64,000 nt of DNA from Paenibacillus dokdonensis (lineage in GTDB: Bacteria > Bacillota > Bacilli > Paenibacillales > Paenibacillaceae): positions 576,001 through 640,000 of the forward strand of contig NZ_STGQ01000002.1 of NCBI RefSeq assembly GCF_004916975.1. Direction: 5' to 3'. Below are positions 6,927 through 16,210 of the stretch, in pieces (the first letter of the stretch is position 1; the number at the start of each line of letters is the position of its first letter). The position numbers and the translations under genes were made by a program. The notes beneath the pieces were generated by a model, which saw only the letters and a program-made list of their open reading frames with translations, was not told the DNA's origin and searched no databases.

Positions 6927-8941
6927 TCGAACAAACCCTCTTTCTCCTCAATTTGCGCGAGAACCTCAAGCAGCTGCTGCTCAGCTTCTTCCACGCTGCC
7001 CTTTAGCTGTACGGCCGCATTCGTTAAATGTCCGCCGCCGCCAAGTCTTTCCATTACAACCTGAACATTCATCCGGCCCAGTGAACGCGCACTGATGCCT
7101 ATCAGGCCATCCGGCCGTTCGCTGATGACAAACGAGGCCACCACGTCCGTCATGTTGAGCAGCGTATCCGCCGCCTGAGCAATTAACAGCTGCGGGATGA
7201 CAGCCCCCGGCTCAGTTTTTGCAAGAGCGACATGATCATATACCATTTTAGCATGCTTAATGATATCTGACTTTGCCAGATATTCCTGCAGGTCTTCTTT
7301 CAGCATCCGCTGGATCTGAATCGTATCGGCACCACTGCGGCGCAGGAACCCTGCCGCTTCAAAAGTACGTGAACCGGTGTGAAGCGCAAAATGCTTCGTA
7401 TCCACCGCTATACCAGCCAGCAGCATCGTAGCTTCCATCGGGGTAAGCTGAATTTTCTCATGAATATATTGCAAAAGCTCGGTAACCAGCTCACAAGCCG
7501 AAGAAGCATAGGGTTCCATATAGACCAGTACGGCATCGTTGATAAACTCCTCGCCGCGGCGGTGATGGTCCACGACGACAATCCGGCTCGCATTCTGCAC
7601 CAGCTTCGGCTCCATCGTCATGGAAGCCTTGTGGGTATCCACCACCACCAGCAGGCTGTGTGGATTCAGCATCGCAAGCGCCTGCTCCGGAGAAATAAAC
7701 CGCTCCATAAGCTTCTCATCCTTCTGCACCTGAGCCATCATCCGTTCTATCGACGGATTCGTGCCCGGAAGGACGATGTAGGCCTCGACGTTATATATCT
7801 GCGCCGCCTTCAACACACCGATGGATGCCCCGATCACATCCATGTCCGGCAAACGGTGTCCCATGATAAACACCTTATCGCTTTCCTGAATCAAATCACG
7901 CAGGGCATGCGCAATGACTCTGGCGCGTACCCGCGTACGTTTCTCAACCGCATTGGATTTACCGCCATAAAAGGACAGACGCTGTCCTGCTTTGACAGCT
8001 GCCTGATCCCCACCGCGCCCAAGCGACATATCCAGCGAAGACTGCGCCAGTTCGCCCAGCTCGCTAATACTCTCCGGACCGAAGCCAAGCCCGATACTCA
8101 GCGTCATTGGCACCTTCAGCTCGGCAGTCATTTCACGAACCTCATCGAGAATGACAAATCTGCTTTTTTCCAGCTCCTGCAGCGATTTATAATTCAGCAT
8201 CATCAAATACCGGTCCGACGAAAGCCGGCGCAGGTACACCTCGTAATGCTTTGCCCATTCTGTTATCTCTGTCGTAACCTTGGCGATCAGGGAGGTGCGC
8301 TGCTGATCATCCATTCCCTGAGCCGCCTCATCGAGATTATCCATCATCATAATGCCGATGGCCAGCTTCTCCGATTCGTATTTCTCACGAAGGACTGCCA
8401 TTTCGGTTACATCATACAGATAGATCAGGCGCTCCTCCGTATTCAGCATCAAATGGTAATAGGACTCACCAATTTTAATCTCCGTTTGAAAATGCTTTTG
8501 CCCGTCTTTTTGATTATCCTTGTGGCCGTCCTTATGACCGCCATCTTTTTTTTCATTCATGATCGATGACAGTGACGGGAACAGCTCCTGAAGCGAATCA
8601 CCGACGAGCGATTTTTGTTCGAATATTTTACATATATAACGATTATTCCATTCGACAGTCTTGTCCTCACCATAGAGCACAATCCCGAACGGCAGGGTGT
8701 TAATTGCTTCACCTTCAACTCTTTTAACACGGAAGGACAAGCCGTTGATATACTCCAGCAGGTTCTTGCGATACCGCATTTCCGCCTTCAGCAACAGGTA
8801 GCAGAGCGCCGCCACCAGAATGAGGCTTATGATTCCGAGCGGCCAATTGTACCGGATCACAATAATGACCAAAAGCAGCATCAGCATAAACGCCCAGACG
8901 GTATAATAGCCGTGCCAGCGCTGTTGTAGAAATTTAGGCAT
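6923..8941 (-). CDS. gdpP: c-di-AMP phosphodiesterase GdpP (YybT family)
   Basis: Membrane-bound enzyme that degrades cyclic di-AMP, the second messenger for osmotic and cell-wall balance. 672 residues from the ATG at 8941 (GGGTGG upstream); a GTG at 8950 is also in frame. Order: two membrane segments (about 13-52), a degenerate PAS domain (about 75-170), a degenerate GGDEF domain (about 190-325, no GGDEF motif), then the DHH domain with GHRLPDMDVIGA (H362, D366, D368) and VVDHHRR, and DHHA1 with GGGGHLTNAA. All catalytic motifs are intact. An odd Lys/Asp/Gly/His-rich repeat (about 131-150) interrupts the PAS region. The YybS gene upstream ends 10 bases before this start. Confidence 0.95.
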   Translation of the reverse strand: MPKFLQQRWHGYYTVWAFMLMLLLVIIVIRYNWPLGIISLILVAALCYLLLKAEMRYRKNLLEYINGLSFRVKRVEGEAINTLPFGIVLYGEDKTVEWNNRYICKIFEQKSLVGDSLQELFPSLSSIMNEKKDGGHKDGHKDNQKDGQKHFQTEIKIGESYYHLMLNTEERLIYLYDVTEMAVLREKYESEKLAIGIMMMDNLDEAAQGMDDQQRTSLIAKVTTEITEWAKHYEVYLRRLSSDRYLMMLNYKSLQELEKSRFVILDEVREMTAELKVPMTLSIGLGFGPESISELGELAQSSLDMSLGRGGDQAAVKAGQRLSFYGGKSNAVEKRTRVRARVIAHALRDLIQESDKVFIMGHRLPDMDVIGASIGVLKAAQIYNVEAYIVLPGTNPSIERMMAQVQKDEKLMERFISPEQALAMLNPHSLLVVVDTHKASMTMEPKLVQNASRIVVVDHHRRGEEFINDAVLVYMEPYASSACELVTELLQYIHEKIQLTPMEATMLLAGIAVDTKHFALHTGSRTFEAAGFLRRSGADTIQIQRMLKEDLQEYLAKSDIIKHAKMVYDHVALAKTEPGAVIPQLLIAQAADTLLNMTDVVASFVISERPDGLIGISARSLGRMNVQVVMERLGGGGHLTNAAVQLKGSVEEAEQQLLEVLAQIEEKEGLFE

Positions 8942-8951
8942 GACACCCACC

Positions 8952-9878
8952 CTAACGTTTTGATTTAGTCATAAATTGACGCAGCGGAAATGCAAGATCC
9001 AGTATTCCAATGATCCGCATCGGCGGAAACAGCAAGATCGGAATTGCGAACAGCAGTGGTATAGCCGGATGCCATTTTCTCGTATATCCCAAGTAGTAGA
9101 AAAATCCAATGGCTTGAATCATAAAACAAATATGCAGCAGTGGAACCAGGTTCGCGGCAATCATCGTCATATAGGAATTACTGGAGCTGCGGGCGAATAT
9201 CTCAATCACAACTCCGATCAAATAATACCAGATCAGCGATCTCGGCATCATCCACTCACGAGCAGGCTTCATCTTAGGTACATGTTGACCCATGCTTTCT
9301 ATGATTGGACGCGCCAGCGAATGCGTAATAACAGCCATCATGAAGGAGCTGATAATCATCGCAAACGGAATCATCTGCATTGTTGCGTTGCTTAGCATTC
9401 TCATATCTTCCGGGGTCCAGGCCATATCCGTCATGAGCGGATTATTTCCGCCTACATCCTTCAACGGAGACGTCGTCATTTTCACAATATCATCTACATA
9501 ACTGGACAGGTCGAAGTTTAAAAACACCGTGCCTATCAGCAGCAGTACCAGCATTTCGGCCAGAATAATCCCCGCTCCTGTCATCAACGTGCGCAGTGCG
9601 GGAGCCTTTTTCTTGTATGCCCGGCCCATAACAATCGCAGGGATCAGGAAGTACGCAGCCAAAAGCAGGTTTACCGGATGCACAATAAAGGCAATCAGCC
9701 ATACCGGAATGGCGTGCAACAGAAAAGATTTTAGATTTAAGGTTGCAAAAAGAATCGTGGCGGGCAATATCAGAAAAAACACCGTCACGATCGATAAAGG
9801 GGAAAGTAAGGAGAGCAGCAGAAGCAGATACACAACGCTCCATACTACCGATGTCCAGCGCATTTTCAATGTCTTCAC
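8952..9878 (-). CDS. YybS-family (DUF2232) integral membrane protein
   Basis: Polytopic membrane protein of 305-308 residues with about eight hydrophobic segments. The family is conserved directly upstream of gdpP in Bacillus and relatives, and its function is unknown. A GTG at 9878 overlaps the stop of the MazG-like gene (GTGA), but the best-spaced SD (GAGGTGA) points to TTG at 9869, so the true start is uncertain by three codons. The fixed pairing with gdpP suggests a link to c-di-AMP or to envelope homeostasis; that is inference from gene order only. Confidence 0.85.
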   Translation of the reverse strand: MKTLKMRWTSVVWSVVYLLLLLSLLSPLSIVTVFFLILPATILFATLNLKSFLLHAIPVWLIAFIVHPVNLLLAAYFLIPAIVMGRAYKKKAPALRTLMTGAGIILAEMLVLLLIGTVFLNFDLSSYVDDIVKMTTSPLKDVGGNNPLMTDMAWTPEDMRMLSNATMQMIPFAMIISSFMMAVITHSLARPIIESMGQHVPKMKPAREWMMPRSLIWYYLIGVVIEIFARSSSNSYMTMIAANLVPLLHICFMIQAIGFFYYLGYTRKWHPAIPLLFAIPILLFPPMRIIGILDLAFPLRQFMTKSKR

Positions 9879-10177
9879 CTCTTACGCATATGTTCTTCCA
9901 GCGCGGAAATATCTTGATACCACTCCTCAAGCTGGTGTCCTTCCTGCTTATGTTTCTTTAGTTTCTCGATCAAAAGATCATCCAGGTCCCGGTACGATAT
10001 CCCAAGCCTGCGAGCCAATATGTAGGAACTCATGATCAAACTGGCGAGACTGTCACCCACACGGGTCGTGCTGCCTTCCCATAATGCCTTAAACAGTCGG
10101 GATACGTTGTCAACCACTTCGGTTTTTAGCCATTCGATGACTTTCGCGCGTTTGGCTACATCCAAATCCTTTGGCAT
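9875..10177 (-). CDS. MazG-like family protein
   Basis: 100-residue, all-helical small protein (starts MPKDLDVAKRAKVIEWLKTE) resembling the MazG-like family common in Bacillales, related to the all-alpha NTP pyrophosphatase fold. I cannot clearly see the paired ExxE metal-binding motifs of active MazG enzymes, so it may not be catalytic. It overlaps the YybS gene and is probably the first gene of the operon running to dnaB. Confidence 0.65.
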   Translation of the reverse strand: MPKDLDVAKRAKVIEWLKTEVVDNVSRLFKALWEGSTTRVGDSLASLIMSSYILARRLGISYRDLDDLLIEKLKKHKQEGHQLEEWYQDISALEEHMRKR

Positions 10178-10282
10178 ATCTGAAGGTCACACTCCCTGAA
10201 AAAGCTTTATTCTCCATTATATCATAAAAAGCTGCTGCTAACGAAAATGGACCCCGCCGCCGTTCATGCTTCAAGCTGCGGC

Positions 10283-10324
10283 AAAAAGACCTGCGGATCA
10301 TACAAATCAAAAGCAGGTCTTTTA
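10283..10324 (-). terminator. Terminator after the CBS-domain gene
   Basis: Arms AAAAGACCTGC and GCAGGTCTTTT (10284-10294 with 10313-10323) enclose an 18-base loop. A/T runs on both sides would let it work in either direction. It lies between the CBS gene and the MazG-like gene and separates the two units. Confidence 0.7.
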
Positions 10325-10388
10325 TCATTTTATGTCTCTTACGCTTAAGGTAACCGCAAGCATTTTCAAAAATGGAAACGTTATGATG

Positions 10389-10814
10389 CTACCGCGAATT
10401 CATGGATTCCTTGGACACAAACCGCTCACAGTATTCGATAATCTGGCTTCTGCGGACGATTCCGATAAAACGGTTCATATCATCTACCACCGGCACAAAG
10501 TTCTGGACTTTAGCCAGGTTAATCAAATCTTCCATATTGGCATCAATGGACACCGGCTTATTATTCACCTTGAGCGGCACGTCCTTCAACAGAAACTTGG
10601 AAGCATTCTCAAAATTTACCTTGCCGCTTGAGTTCTTCATATGCCAAAGCAGATCGCCTTCGGTCACTGTTCCAGCGTACGTGCCATCCTTGCTTAGTAT
10701 AGGAACCGCTGTATACCTATGATACTCCATCCGTTCGAGTGTCTGCCGCAGTGTGGAGTCCATCGTTACGGTAACGACCTCCTGTTTAGGTAGCAGAAAA
10801 AACGCTATATTCAT
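10389..10814 (-). CDS. Two-CBS-domain protein
   Basis: 141 residues made almost entirely of a CBS pair (first about 12-60, second about 78-135: YTAVPILSKDGTYAGTVTEG and NFVPVVDDMNRFIGIVRR). Free-standing CBS pairs bind adenine nucleotides, and in Firmicutes some bind c-di-AMP. No enzymatic domain is attached. AGGAGGA lies upstream of the start with rather long spacing (about 11). It is transcribed alone, next to the gdpP operon. The ligand is unknown. Confidence 0.85.
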   Translation of the reverse strand: MNIAFFLLPKQEVVTVTMDSTLRQTLERMEYHRYTAVPILSKDGTYAGTVTEGDLLWHMKNSSGKVNFENASKFLLKDVPLKVNNKPVSIDANMEDLINLAKVQNFVPVVDDMNRFIGIVRRSQIIEYCERFVSKESMNSR

Positions 10815-10972
10815 GTGGGACTAATCCTCCTCTGCCCTTCTTCAAGCTTCTCCTATCTTCATACGTTTCAATCCCGGCATTGTTTCAAGCAGACGCAAAA
10901 TCAGCAGCCGCACCTGTGGCTGCCGATCATTTCAAGTTTATAAAATGTACATGCGGAGAGGCCGCGATAATA

Positions 10973-11983
10973 CTATTTTACGGTACTCTCCTCTTTCTTG
11001 TCATCTGGCAGCATCAGTTCATCCGATAATGTGTTGGGATTTTTCCAGCTATCAATGAGTTCTTTGGCTTTGTCTACATCTTTCTGGATCGGCTCATCAT
11101 AATAAATGCCGTCAATTTTCATCCCTTCACCCATAATTGTATAGCTGGAAATCTGAGCTTCAGATCCGGTTAATACCTGCTTCGCCAGATCGATAATGAA
11201 CTTTGGCTGCATATCGGTTTGGAAGTTATCGCCCATGATATCAAGCAGCTCCGGAATTTTGGAAATCTGATTCAAATGAAGCATTCGATTCGCAACAGCG
11301 TCCAGGAATACCTGCTGGCGCTTCGTACGGTTAAAATCGCTGTCTTCCCGGTACCGTACATAATTCAGTGCTTCCTCACCGGTATAGATAGGCTTATTCG
11401 CTTTAACCGTAAATTTTTCATGATCATAGCCTTTGTTCACAATATCCTTCTGAATCGGCAGCTCCACACCGCCAAGCGCATTGACCGCATCCTTTAGTCC
11501 CTGAAAATTAATTGTGGCGTAATAGTCCACCTTCTGGCCTAAAAATGCCTCAATGGTATCCTTGGACATCTGCTGCCCGCCAAATGCGTAGGCATGCGTA
11601 ATTTTATCCTTCTTTCCTTTTCCTATAATCTCAGTATACGTATCCCTTGGGATAGAAATGAGCAATACTTTGGAATCCTTGGGGCGTACAACCGCATAAA
11701 TGAGCGTATCCGAACGGGCCGGTTCATCTTTGCGCTGATCCGAGCCAAGCAGCATGACCGAAAACGGTTTGTTTTCATATACTACAGGCTCTGCTGGCTT
11801 GCTGAGCGTATTGTCCTTGGACTCCAGTGGTTGATAGGATTTTTGCAGCGAGCTCTCCACCCGCTTGGAAAGAAAAACATCAAATGCCATTACCGCGAGT
11901 TGCTTGCGGAAGGCAAAGGCGCTTCCTGCAACCAGAAGAAGGATAACAGCTATGGATATATATATTTTTGTTCTCTTTTTCAT
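10973..11983 (-). CDS. LytR-CpsA-Psr (LCP) family cell-wall polymer ligase
   Basis: LCP enzymes attach teichoic acids or other anionic polymers from lipid carriers to peptidoglycan. 336 residues: a short cytoplasmic tail, one membrane segment (about 5-25, IYISIAVILLLVAGSAFAF), a spacer, then the LCP domain (about 75-260). The conserved elements are present: the SDTLIYAVV and LLISIPRDTY strands with the pyrophosphate-binding Arg, and RYREDSDFNRTKRQQVFL. The best match is the TagU/LytR group. It is transcribed alone from a predicted promoter at 12094-12122. Confidence 0.92.
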   Translation of the reverse strand: MKKRTKIYISIAVILLLVAGSAFAFRKQLAVMAFDVFLSKRVESSLQKSYQPLESKDNTLSKPAEPVVYENKPFSVMLLGSDQRKDEPARSDTLIYAVVRPKDSKVLLISIPRDTYTEIIGKGKKDKITHAYAFGGQQMSKDTIEAFLGQKVDYYATINFQGLKDAVNALGGVELPIQKDIVNKGYDHEKFTVKANKPIYTGEEALNYVRYREDSDFNRTKRQQVFLDAVANRMLHLNQISKIPELLDIMGDNFQTDMQPKFIIDLAKQVLTGSEAQISSYTIMGEGMKIDGIYYDEPIQKDVDKAKELIDSWKNPNTLSDELMLPDDKKEESTVK

Positions 11984-12093
11984 TCAATGATTCCTTCTTT
12001 TATTTAGAATAAAAGTCCTAATTCCTAGAAAAAACGGTTTTCTCTGGCCTCCTTTCTTTATATAAACGGATGATGGATTTCTTGACGCATTCT

Positions 12094-12122
12094 GTTGTAA
12101 ATATCCGTTTAGATATTGTCAA
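12094..12122 (-). promoter_or_regulatory. Predicted promoter of the LCP gene
   Basis: TTGACA (perfect -35, 12122-12117) and TACAAC (12099-12094), 17 bases apart on the minus strand. This leaves a leader of about 105 bases. The remainder of the 310-base gap up to the MFS gene contains only that gene's terminator. Confidence 0.6.
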
Positions 12123-12242
12123 ACGACATTAACATTGTAAACGCTAATTTTATAAAAAGAAACCGTATTTCGGTGTCGATTTTTGAAAAAAAGGTGCCTT
12201 TACCGCTAAATATTTGCAGTTTTTCCGCATCGATCCGTCATC

Positions 12243-12270
12243 AAAAAAACTCTGTCAGAATGACAGAGTT
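12243..12270 (-). terminator. Terminator of the MFS transporter gene
   Basis: Perfect 10-bp stem (12248-12257 with 12261-12270), 3-base loop, followed on the minus strand by a run of seven T. Confidence 0.9.
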
Positions 12271-12295
12271 CTTATTGTAAAATCCATGTATATTT

Positions 12296-13882
12296 TCAGG
12301 CGTTGCTGCTTTCCTGTTCTGCAGCTTTTTTACGGCGGACGGCACCCAGAATAAGGGCCGACACCAGAGATAATGCACTGAATACAAGCGCCGACCAGAA
12401 GAGCCCGTTATAGCCCTGCTTCACGGTTACGTGAAGAGCATTCAGCAGGACATTACGCACTCCTTCATCCGGAACACTGCGAAAGCCTTCGAGAATACTG
12501 TGGTAATCGCTGCTGCCTGCCGCGCCGCCCTTCGGGCCGTAATTTTGCATCGCGTCAGCCGGCACATGAATGCCGCTCTCGGCGAAGCCTTGCTTAATTT
12601 GGCTGCCTATATTCATGAATGAACGGGCTAAGAAACCTGCGAATATCGTCGGCGCGATCGCCATGGCGATCTGACGGGATAGCGAGCTGGTTGCCACGGC
12701 GATCCCTTTATTCTTTTCACTTGCTCCCTCGGTGACCAGCACGTTAACGGGAGCGCCCAGCATGGAGCCAAAGCCGATCCCGACAAAAACACCTGCAATA
12801 ATCATTTGCCATATGTTTTGTACCCAGAGCGCAAACAACAGGAAGCCTATAATCCCCAAAATGCTTGCCACTGCAATGGTCCATGTCGGCCCCTTTTTAT
12901 CGACTAAAAATCCGCCACCTGCCGCGCCGATGCCGGCCGCAAGCGCTACGGGAGTAAACCAGTACCCGGCAACTGTACTTGAGACATCCAAATACTGCTC
13001 GACGAATCCCGGTATGAAAATAACAGATGCGAGAATCGCTCCCGAGAAAAACGCAATAAACAGCGTCCAGCGGAAGGTGGATTGCTGCAGCAGATTAACA
13101 GGTACGACAGGCTCTGTGCCGGTATGCTGAAGCCGTCTCTCCATATAATAAAATATGACAAGCAGAACAATAGCAGCCAGGAAAAACACATAAAACTTCC
13201 AGGAAAGAAGGCTGTCTGCCACATTCACGCCATCCAGATTCGTGAAGCTGTACATCAGGCTGAGCACGCCGAGAATCAGGACAGAAATTCCGGTCCAGTC
13301 CATTTTCGCTCTGGTATGCTCCTGCTCTTCTTTAATGAAGCGTACGCCTAAGATCAGCAGGAGAACCGCAATCGGCACATTGATCAAAAACAGCCAGTGC
13401 CAATTCCCCGTAGCCCCCAAGATAAAAGATCCAATATTCGGACCCAGCACCGACGCAACTCCATTCATGCCTCCGAGCATCCCCAGCGAACGCCCATGGC
13501 GTTCTCTCGGAAACGTCGACAGGACATAAGAGCTGGCTATGATGAAAATACCGCCGCCGCCAAGCGCCTGGATAAGCCTCGCGATCAGGAAAAATGTAAA
13601 ATTCGGGCTAAGGGCTACCAGTAATGATCCGGTGCCGAATAAGATAACCTCAATAATAAACAGCCGCTTACGTCCATAACGATCCGACATCTTGCCTGCG
13701 ATCGGCACACTGACGGCAAGCCCAAGTGTATATAGCGTAATAGTCCAGGCGCCCCACGTCGGGCTCACGCCGAAGGAATAAATGAGAGTCGTCAGTGAAG
13801 AAGTAATAATACCGTTATCCAATGCGGCCATGAACACGCCAATTGCAAAAATAACGAGTGAAGCCTTCATATTTTTCTGCAC
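12296..13882 (-). CDS. DHA2-type MFS multidrug exporter (EmrB/QacA-like)
   Basis: Proton-driven drug exporter of the 14-helix DHA2 family; 528 residues from the GTG at 13882, which has GGGAGG about eight bases upstream. Family motifs include the motif A loop GKMSDRYGRKRLF after helix 2 and the helix-5 motif C region (GVASVLGPNIGSFILGATG). Fourteen hydrophobic segments can be traced. The large loop before the last helix (NYGPKGGAAGSSDYHSILEG) is typical of the group. No regulator gene lies beside it, so substrate and control cannot be inferred from context. Confidence 0.9.
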   Translation of the reverse strand: MQKNMKASLVIFAIGVFMAALDNGIITSSLTTLIYSFGVSPTWGAWTITLYTLGLAVSVPIAGKMSDRYGRKRLFIIEVILFGTGSLLVALSPNFTFFLIARLIQALGGGGIFIIASSYVLSTFPRERHGRSLGMLGGMNGVASVLGPNIGSFILGATGNWHWLFLINVPIAVLLLILGVRFIKEEQEHTRAKMDWTGISVLILGVLSLMYSFTNLDGVNVADSLLSWKFYVFFLAAIVLLVIFYYMERRLQHTGTEPVVPVNLLQQSTFRWTLFIAFFSGAILASVIFIPGFVEQYLDVSSTVAGYWFTPVALAAGIGAAGGGFLVDKKGPTWTIAVASILGIIGFLLFALWVQNIWQMIIAGVFVGIGFGSMLGAPVNVLVTEGASEKNKGIAVATSSLSRQIAMAIAPTIFAGFLARSFMNIGSQIKQGFAESGIHVPADAMQNYGPKGGAAGSSDYHSILEGFRSVPDEGVRNVLLNALHVTVKQGYNGLFWSALVFSALSLVSALILGAVRRKKAAEQESSNA

Positions 13883-14080
13883 AGGATATCCTCCCTTACA
13901 CACGTATATTCAAGCTTAGATATGTGCTCCCTAAATCCCATTCTGTGAGGTTGTACGCCCTATTCTGTCATTGTTTATTCAGATCATTATATCTAACCGG
14001 AGAATAACAGCAAAGAAAATGACCGTCAAGTCATTTTTTCTCAAAAATATATATCCATTTTGACATATCAACAATCAACA

Positions 14081-14120
14081 AAAAACAGCCCCGTGACCAG
14101 GACTCTGGCACAAGGCTGTT
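14081..14120 (-). terminator. Terminator of the peptide ABC transporter operon
   Basis: Outer arms AACAGCC and GGGCTGTT form the base of an interrupted stem (14084-14120), followed on the minus strand by TTTTTG. It lies about 75 bases past the last ATPase gene. The AT-rich stretch 13903-14080 holds nothing else I can identify. Confidence 0.7.
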
Positions 14121-14193
14121 AAATGGCATTTCGTATTTAACTCAACGCTCAGGAGGACCCCAATCCGCCTGTGTGTAGCTTAACTTATTTTGT

Positions 14194-15195
14194 TTAAAGC
14201 TTACTCAGGTCCGAGCCGCCTTCCACTCCAACCGGGAAGTGGCATGCAACCTGACGGCCTGGCAGAATCTCTTCCAGCTTCGGCTCAACCTGGCTGCACT
14301 TTTCTTGAGCAAACGGACAGCGAGTATGGAAACGGCAGCCTGTTGGCGGATTCGCCGGTGAAGGCACGTCTCCTTGCAGTACGATCCGATTCCGTTTCTT
14401 GGTTGGGGATGGCTTCGGAATCGCCGAGAGCAATGCCGCCGTATATGGATGCAGCGGATTCGCATACAATGCCTCGGTTTCACCGACTTCAACCATCTTA
14501 CCCAGATACATTACACCCACGCGGTCGGAAATGTGACGAACGACATTCAGACCATGCGCGATGAACAGAAATGTTAGTCCCATTTCCTTTTGCAGCTTCA
14601 TCAGCAGGTTGATAACCTGCGATTGCACCGATACGTCGAGTGCGGATACAGCTTCATCCGCTACAATGAATTTCGGCTTCAATGCAATGGCGCGTGCAAT
14701 CCCGATCCGCTGGCGTTGACCACCGGAAAATTCATGCGGATAACGATTGCGGCGTGTTGGATCGAGACCCACCAGCTTCATCAGTTCCACAACACGCTCA
14801 TCAATTTCTTTTGCGGACATCTTCGTATGAATCTTGAGCGGTTCACCGATAACATCCTTGACTAGAAAACGCGGATTCAGCGAGCCGAACGGATCCTGGA
14901 AAATAATCTGCATATCTTCACGCATTTTGTTGAGTTCTCTGTGACTCAATGCATGAATATCGCGTCCGTCAATTTTAACGGAACCTTCTGTTGCCCCTTG
15001 CAACCGAAGAATAACGCGTCCGAGCGTAGACTTACCGCAGCCGGATTCTCCAACCAGACCGAAGGTTTCCCCCTCACGAATGGAGAGAGAGACATCATCA
15101 ACGGCTTTAACATTACCAACAACACGATTGAGCAGGCCTTTGTGGATAGGGAAATACTTTTTAATGTTGTTTACTTCAACTAAGTTCTTAGCCAT
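14194..15195 (-). CDS. Oligopeptide/dipeptide ABC transporter ATPase (OppF/DppF-like)
   Basis: 333-residue ATPase subunit that powers peptide import with the OppD-like partner. Walker A GESGCGKST (about residues 50-58), Q-loop IIFQDPFGSLNPR, ABC signature SGGQRQRIGIARA, Walker B KFIVADEAVSALD and switch His in LFIAHGL. Note HGL where HDL/HNL is usual. The C-terminal oligopeptide-transporter domain has the four-Cys cluster pattern (CRFHTRCPFAQEKCSQVEP, later VAC). Overlaps the preceding ATPase gene by eight bases; last gene of the operon. Confidence 0.95.
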   Translation of the reverse strand: MAKNLVEVNNIKKYFPIHKGLLNRVVGNVKAVDDVSLSIREGETFGLVGESGCGKSTLGRVILRLQGATEGSVKIDGRDIHALSHRELNKMREDMQIIFQDPFGSLNPRFLVKDVIGEPLKIHTKMSAKEIDERVVELMKLVGLDPTRRNRYPHEFSGGQRQRIGIARAIALKPKFIVADEAVSALDVSVQSQVINLLMKLQKEMGLTFLFIAHGLNVVRHISDRVGVMYLGKMVEVGETEALYANPLHPYTAALLSAIPKPSPTKKRNRIVLQGDVPSPANPPTGCRFHTRCPFAQEKCSQVEPKLEEILPGRQVACHFPVGVEGGSDLSKL

Positions 15196-16210
15196 GATTG
15201 CTTTCCCCTTTCCCTAAGGCAGCTGCTGCTTTCTCTTTATCTTCATACAACCAGCATTTCGTAAAATGCTCGCTGCCAATTTTGATATCTCCTGGCTCAA
15301 CCTGACGGCATTTATCCATCACATGCGGGCACCGCGGATTAAAACGGCATCCTTGCGGAAGATTACCAAGCGCCGGAATCGTACCTTTAATGGTGTACAA
15401 TTCCCCGCCGCGTTCGCCTTCAAAGCCTGGAATGGACTGCAAGAGACCTACTGTATATGGATGAGAAGGGTTCGAGAAGATCTCTTCCACCGTTCCCTGC
15501 TCCACGATGGCTCCAGCGTACATAACGGCAATATGATCGGCCATTTCCGCAGCTACACCCATATCATGGGTAATGAGCAGAATCGAAGTTCCGAGCTTTT
15601 CTTTCAAATCCTGAAGCAGTTCCAGAATTTGAGCCTGAACCGTAACGTCAAGCGCAGTCGTTGGCTCATCGGCAATCAGAAGCTCTGGTTTGGCGGCCAG
15701 TGCGATCGCGATTACAACACGTTGACACATACCACCAGACAGCTGGTTCGGATACTGCTTGGCCCGGATCTCAGGAGAAGGAATACCCACCATTCTCAGA
15801 AGCTCAACGGCTTCCTTCCACGCTTCATCCTTGTTCTTGTTTTGGTGAAGACTCAAGCTTTCAGCAATCTGGTCCCCAACCGTAAAGACAGGATTCAGTG
15901 CTGACATTGGATCCTGGAAAATCATCGAGATTTTATTCCCGCGGATTTCCTTCAGTTCCTCTTGCTTTTTGGCTGCCAAATCTTGCCCCTTAAAGTTGAT
16001 GTTGCCTTCTAAAATGACGCCGCCAGCATAATCAATCAAACGCATAATCGATAAGGAGGTTACGCTTTTACCGCTGCCGGACTCGCCGACGAGGCAAAGC
16101 GTCTTTCCCTTTTCAATGCTCACCGAGATGCGGTCCGTTGCTTTGACAAAACCTTTATCTGTTAAGAAGCCTGTGGTTAGATTCCGGACTTCGAGAAGCT
16201 TTTCCGCCAT
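15188..16210 (-). CDS. Oligopeptide/dipeptide ABC transporter ATPase (OppD/DppD-like)
   Basis: 340 residues; second ATPase of the heterodimeric peptide importer. Walker A GESGSGKSVTS, Q-loop MIFQDPMSALNPVF, Walker B LLIADEPTTALD, switch His ITHDMG and the C-terminal Cys-containing domain (CRFNPRCPHVMDKCRQVEP). The ABC signature reads LSGGMCQRVV: a Cys stands where Arg is normal (MRQR), from a single C-to-T change of CGT to TGT. The start lies inside the end of the permease gene (34-base overlap), so the two are coupled. Confidence 0.95.
   Translation of the reverse strand: MAEKLLEVRNLTTGFLTDKGFVKATDRISVSIEKGKTLCLVGESGSGKSVTSLSIMRLIDYAGGVILEGNINFKGQDLAAKKQEELKEIRGNKISMIFQDPMSALNPVFTVGDQIAESLSLHQNKNKDEAWKEAVELLRMVGIPSPEIRAKQYPNQLSGGMCQRVVIAIALAAKPELLIADEPTTALDVTVQAQILELLQDLKEKLGTSILLITHDMGVAAEMADHIAVMYAGAIVEQGTVEEIFSNPSHPYTVGLLQSIPGFEGERGGELYTIKGTIPALGNLPQGCRFNPRCPHVMDKCRQVEPGDIKIGSEHFTKCWLYEDKEKAAAALGKGESNHG

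Noticed and set aside
7379..8569. 396-codon frame opposite gdpP
   Set aside because: Shadow of the GdpP coding sequence; composition rich in His, Arg and Gln as typical of antisense frames.
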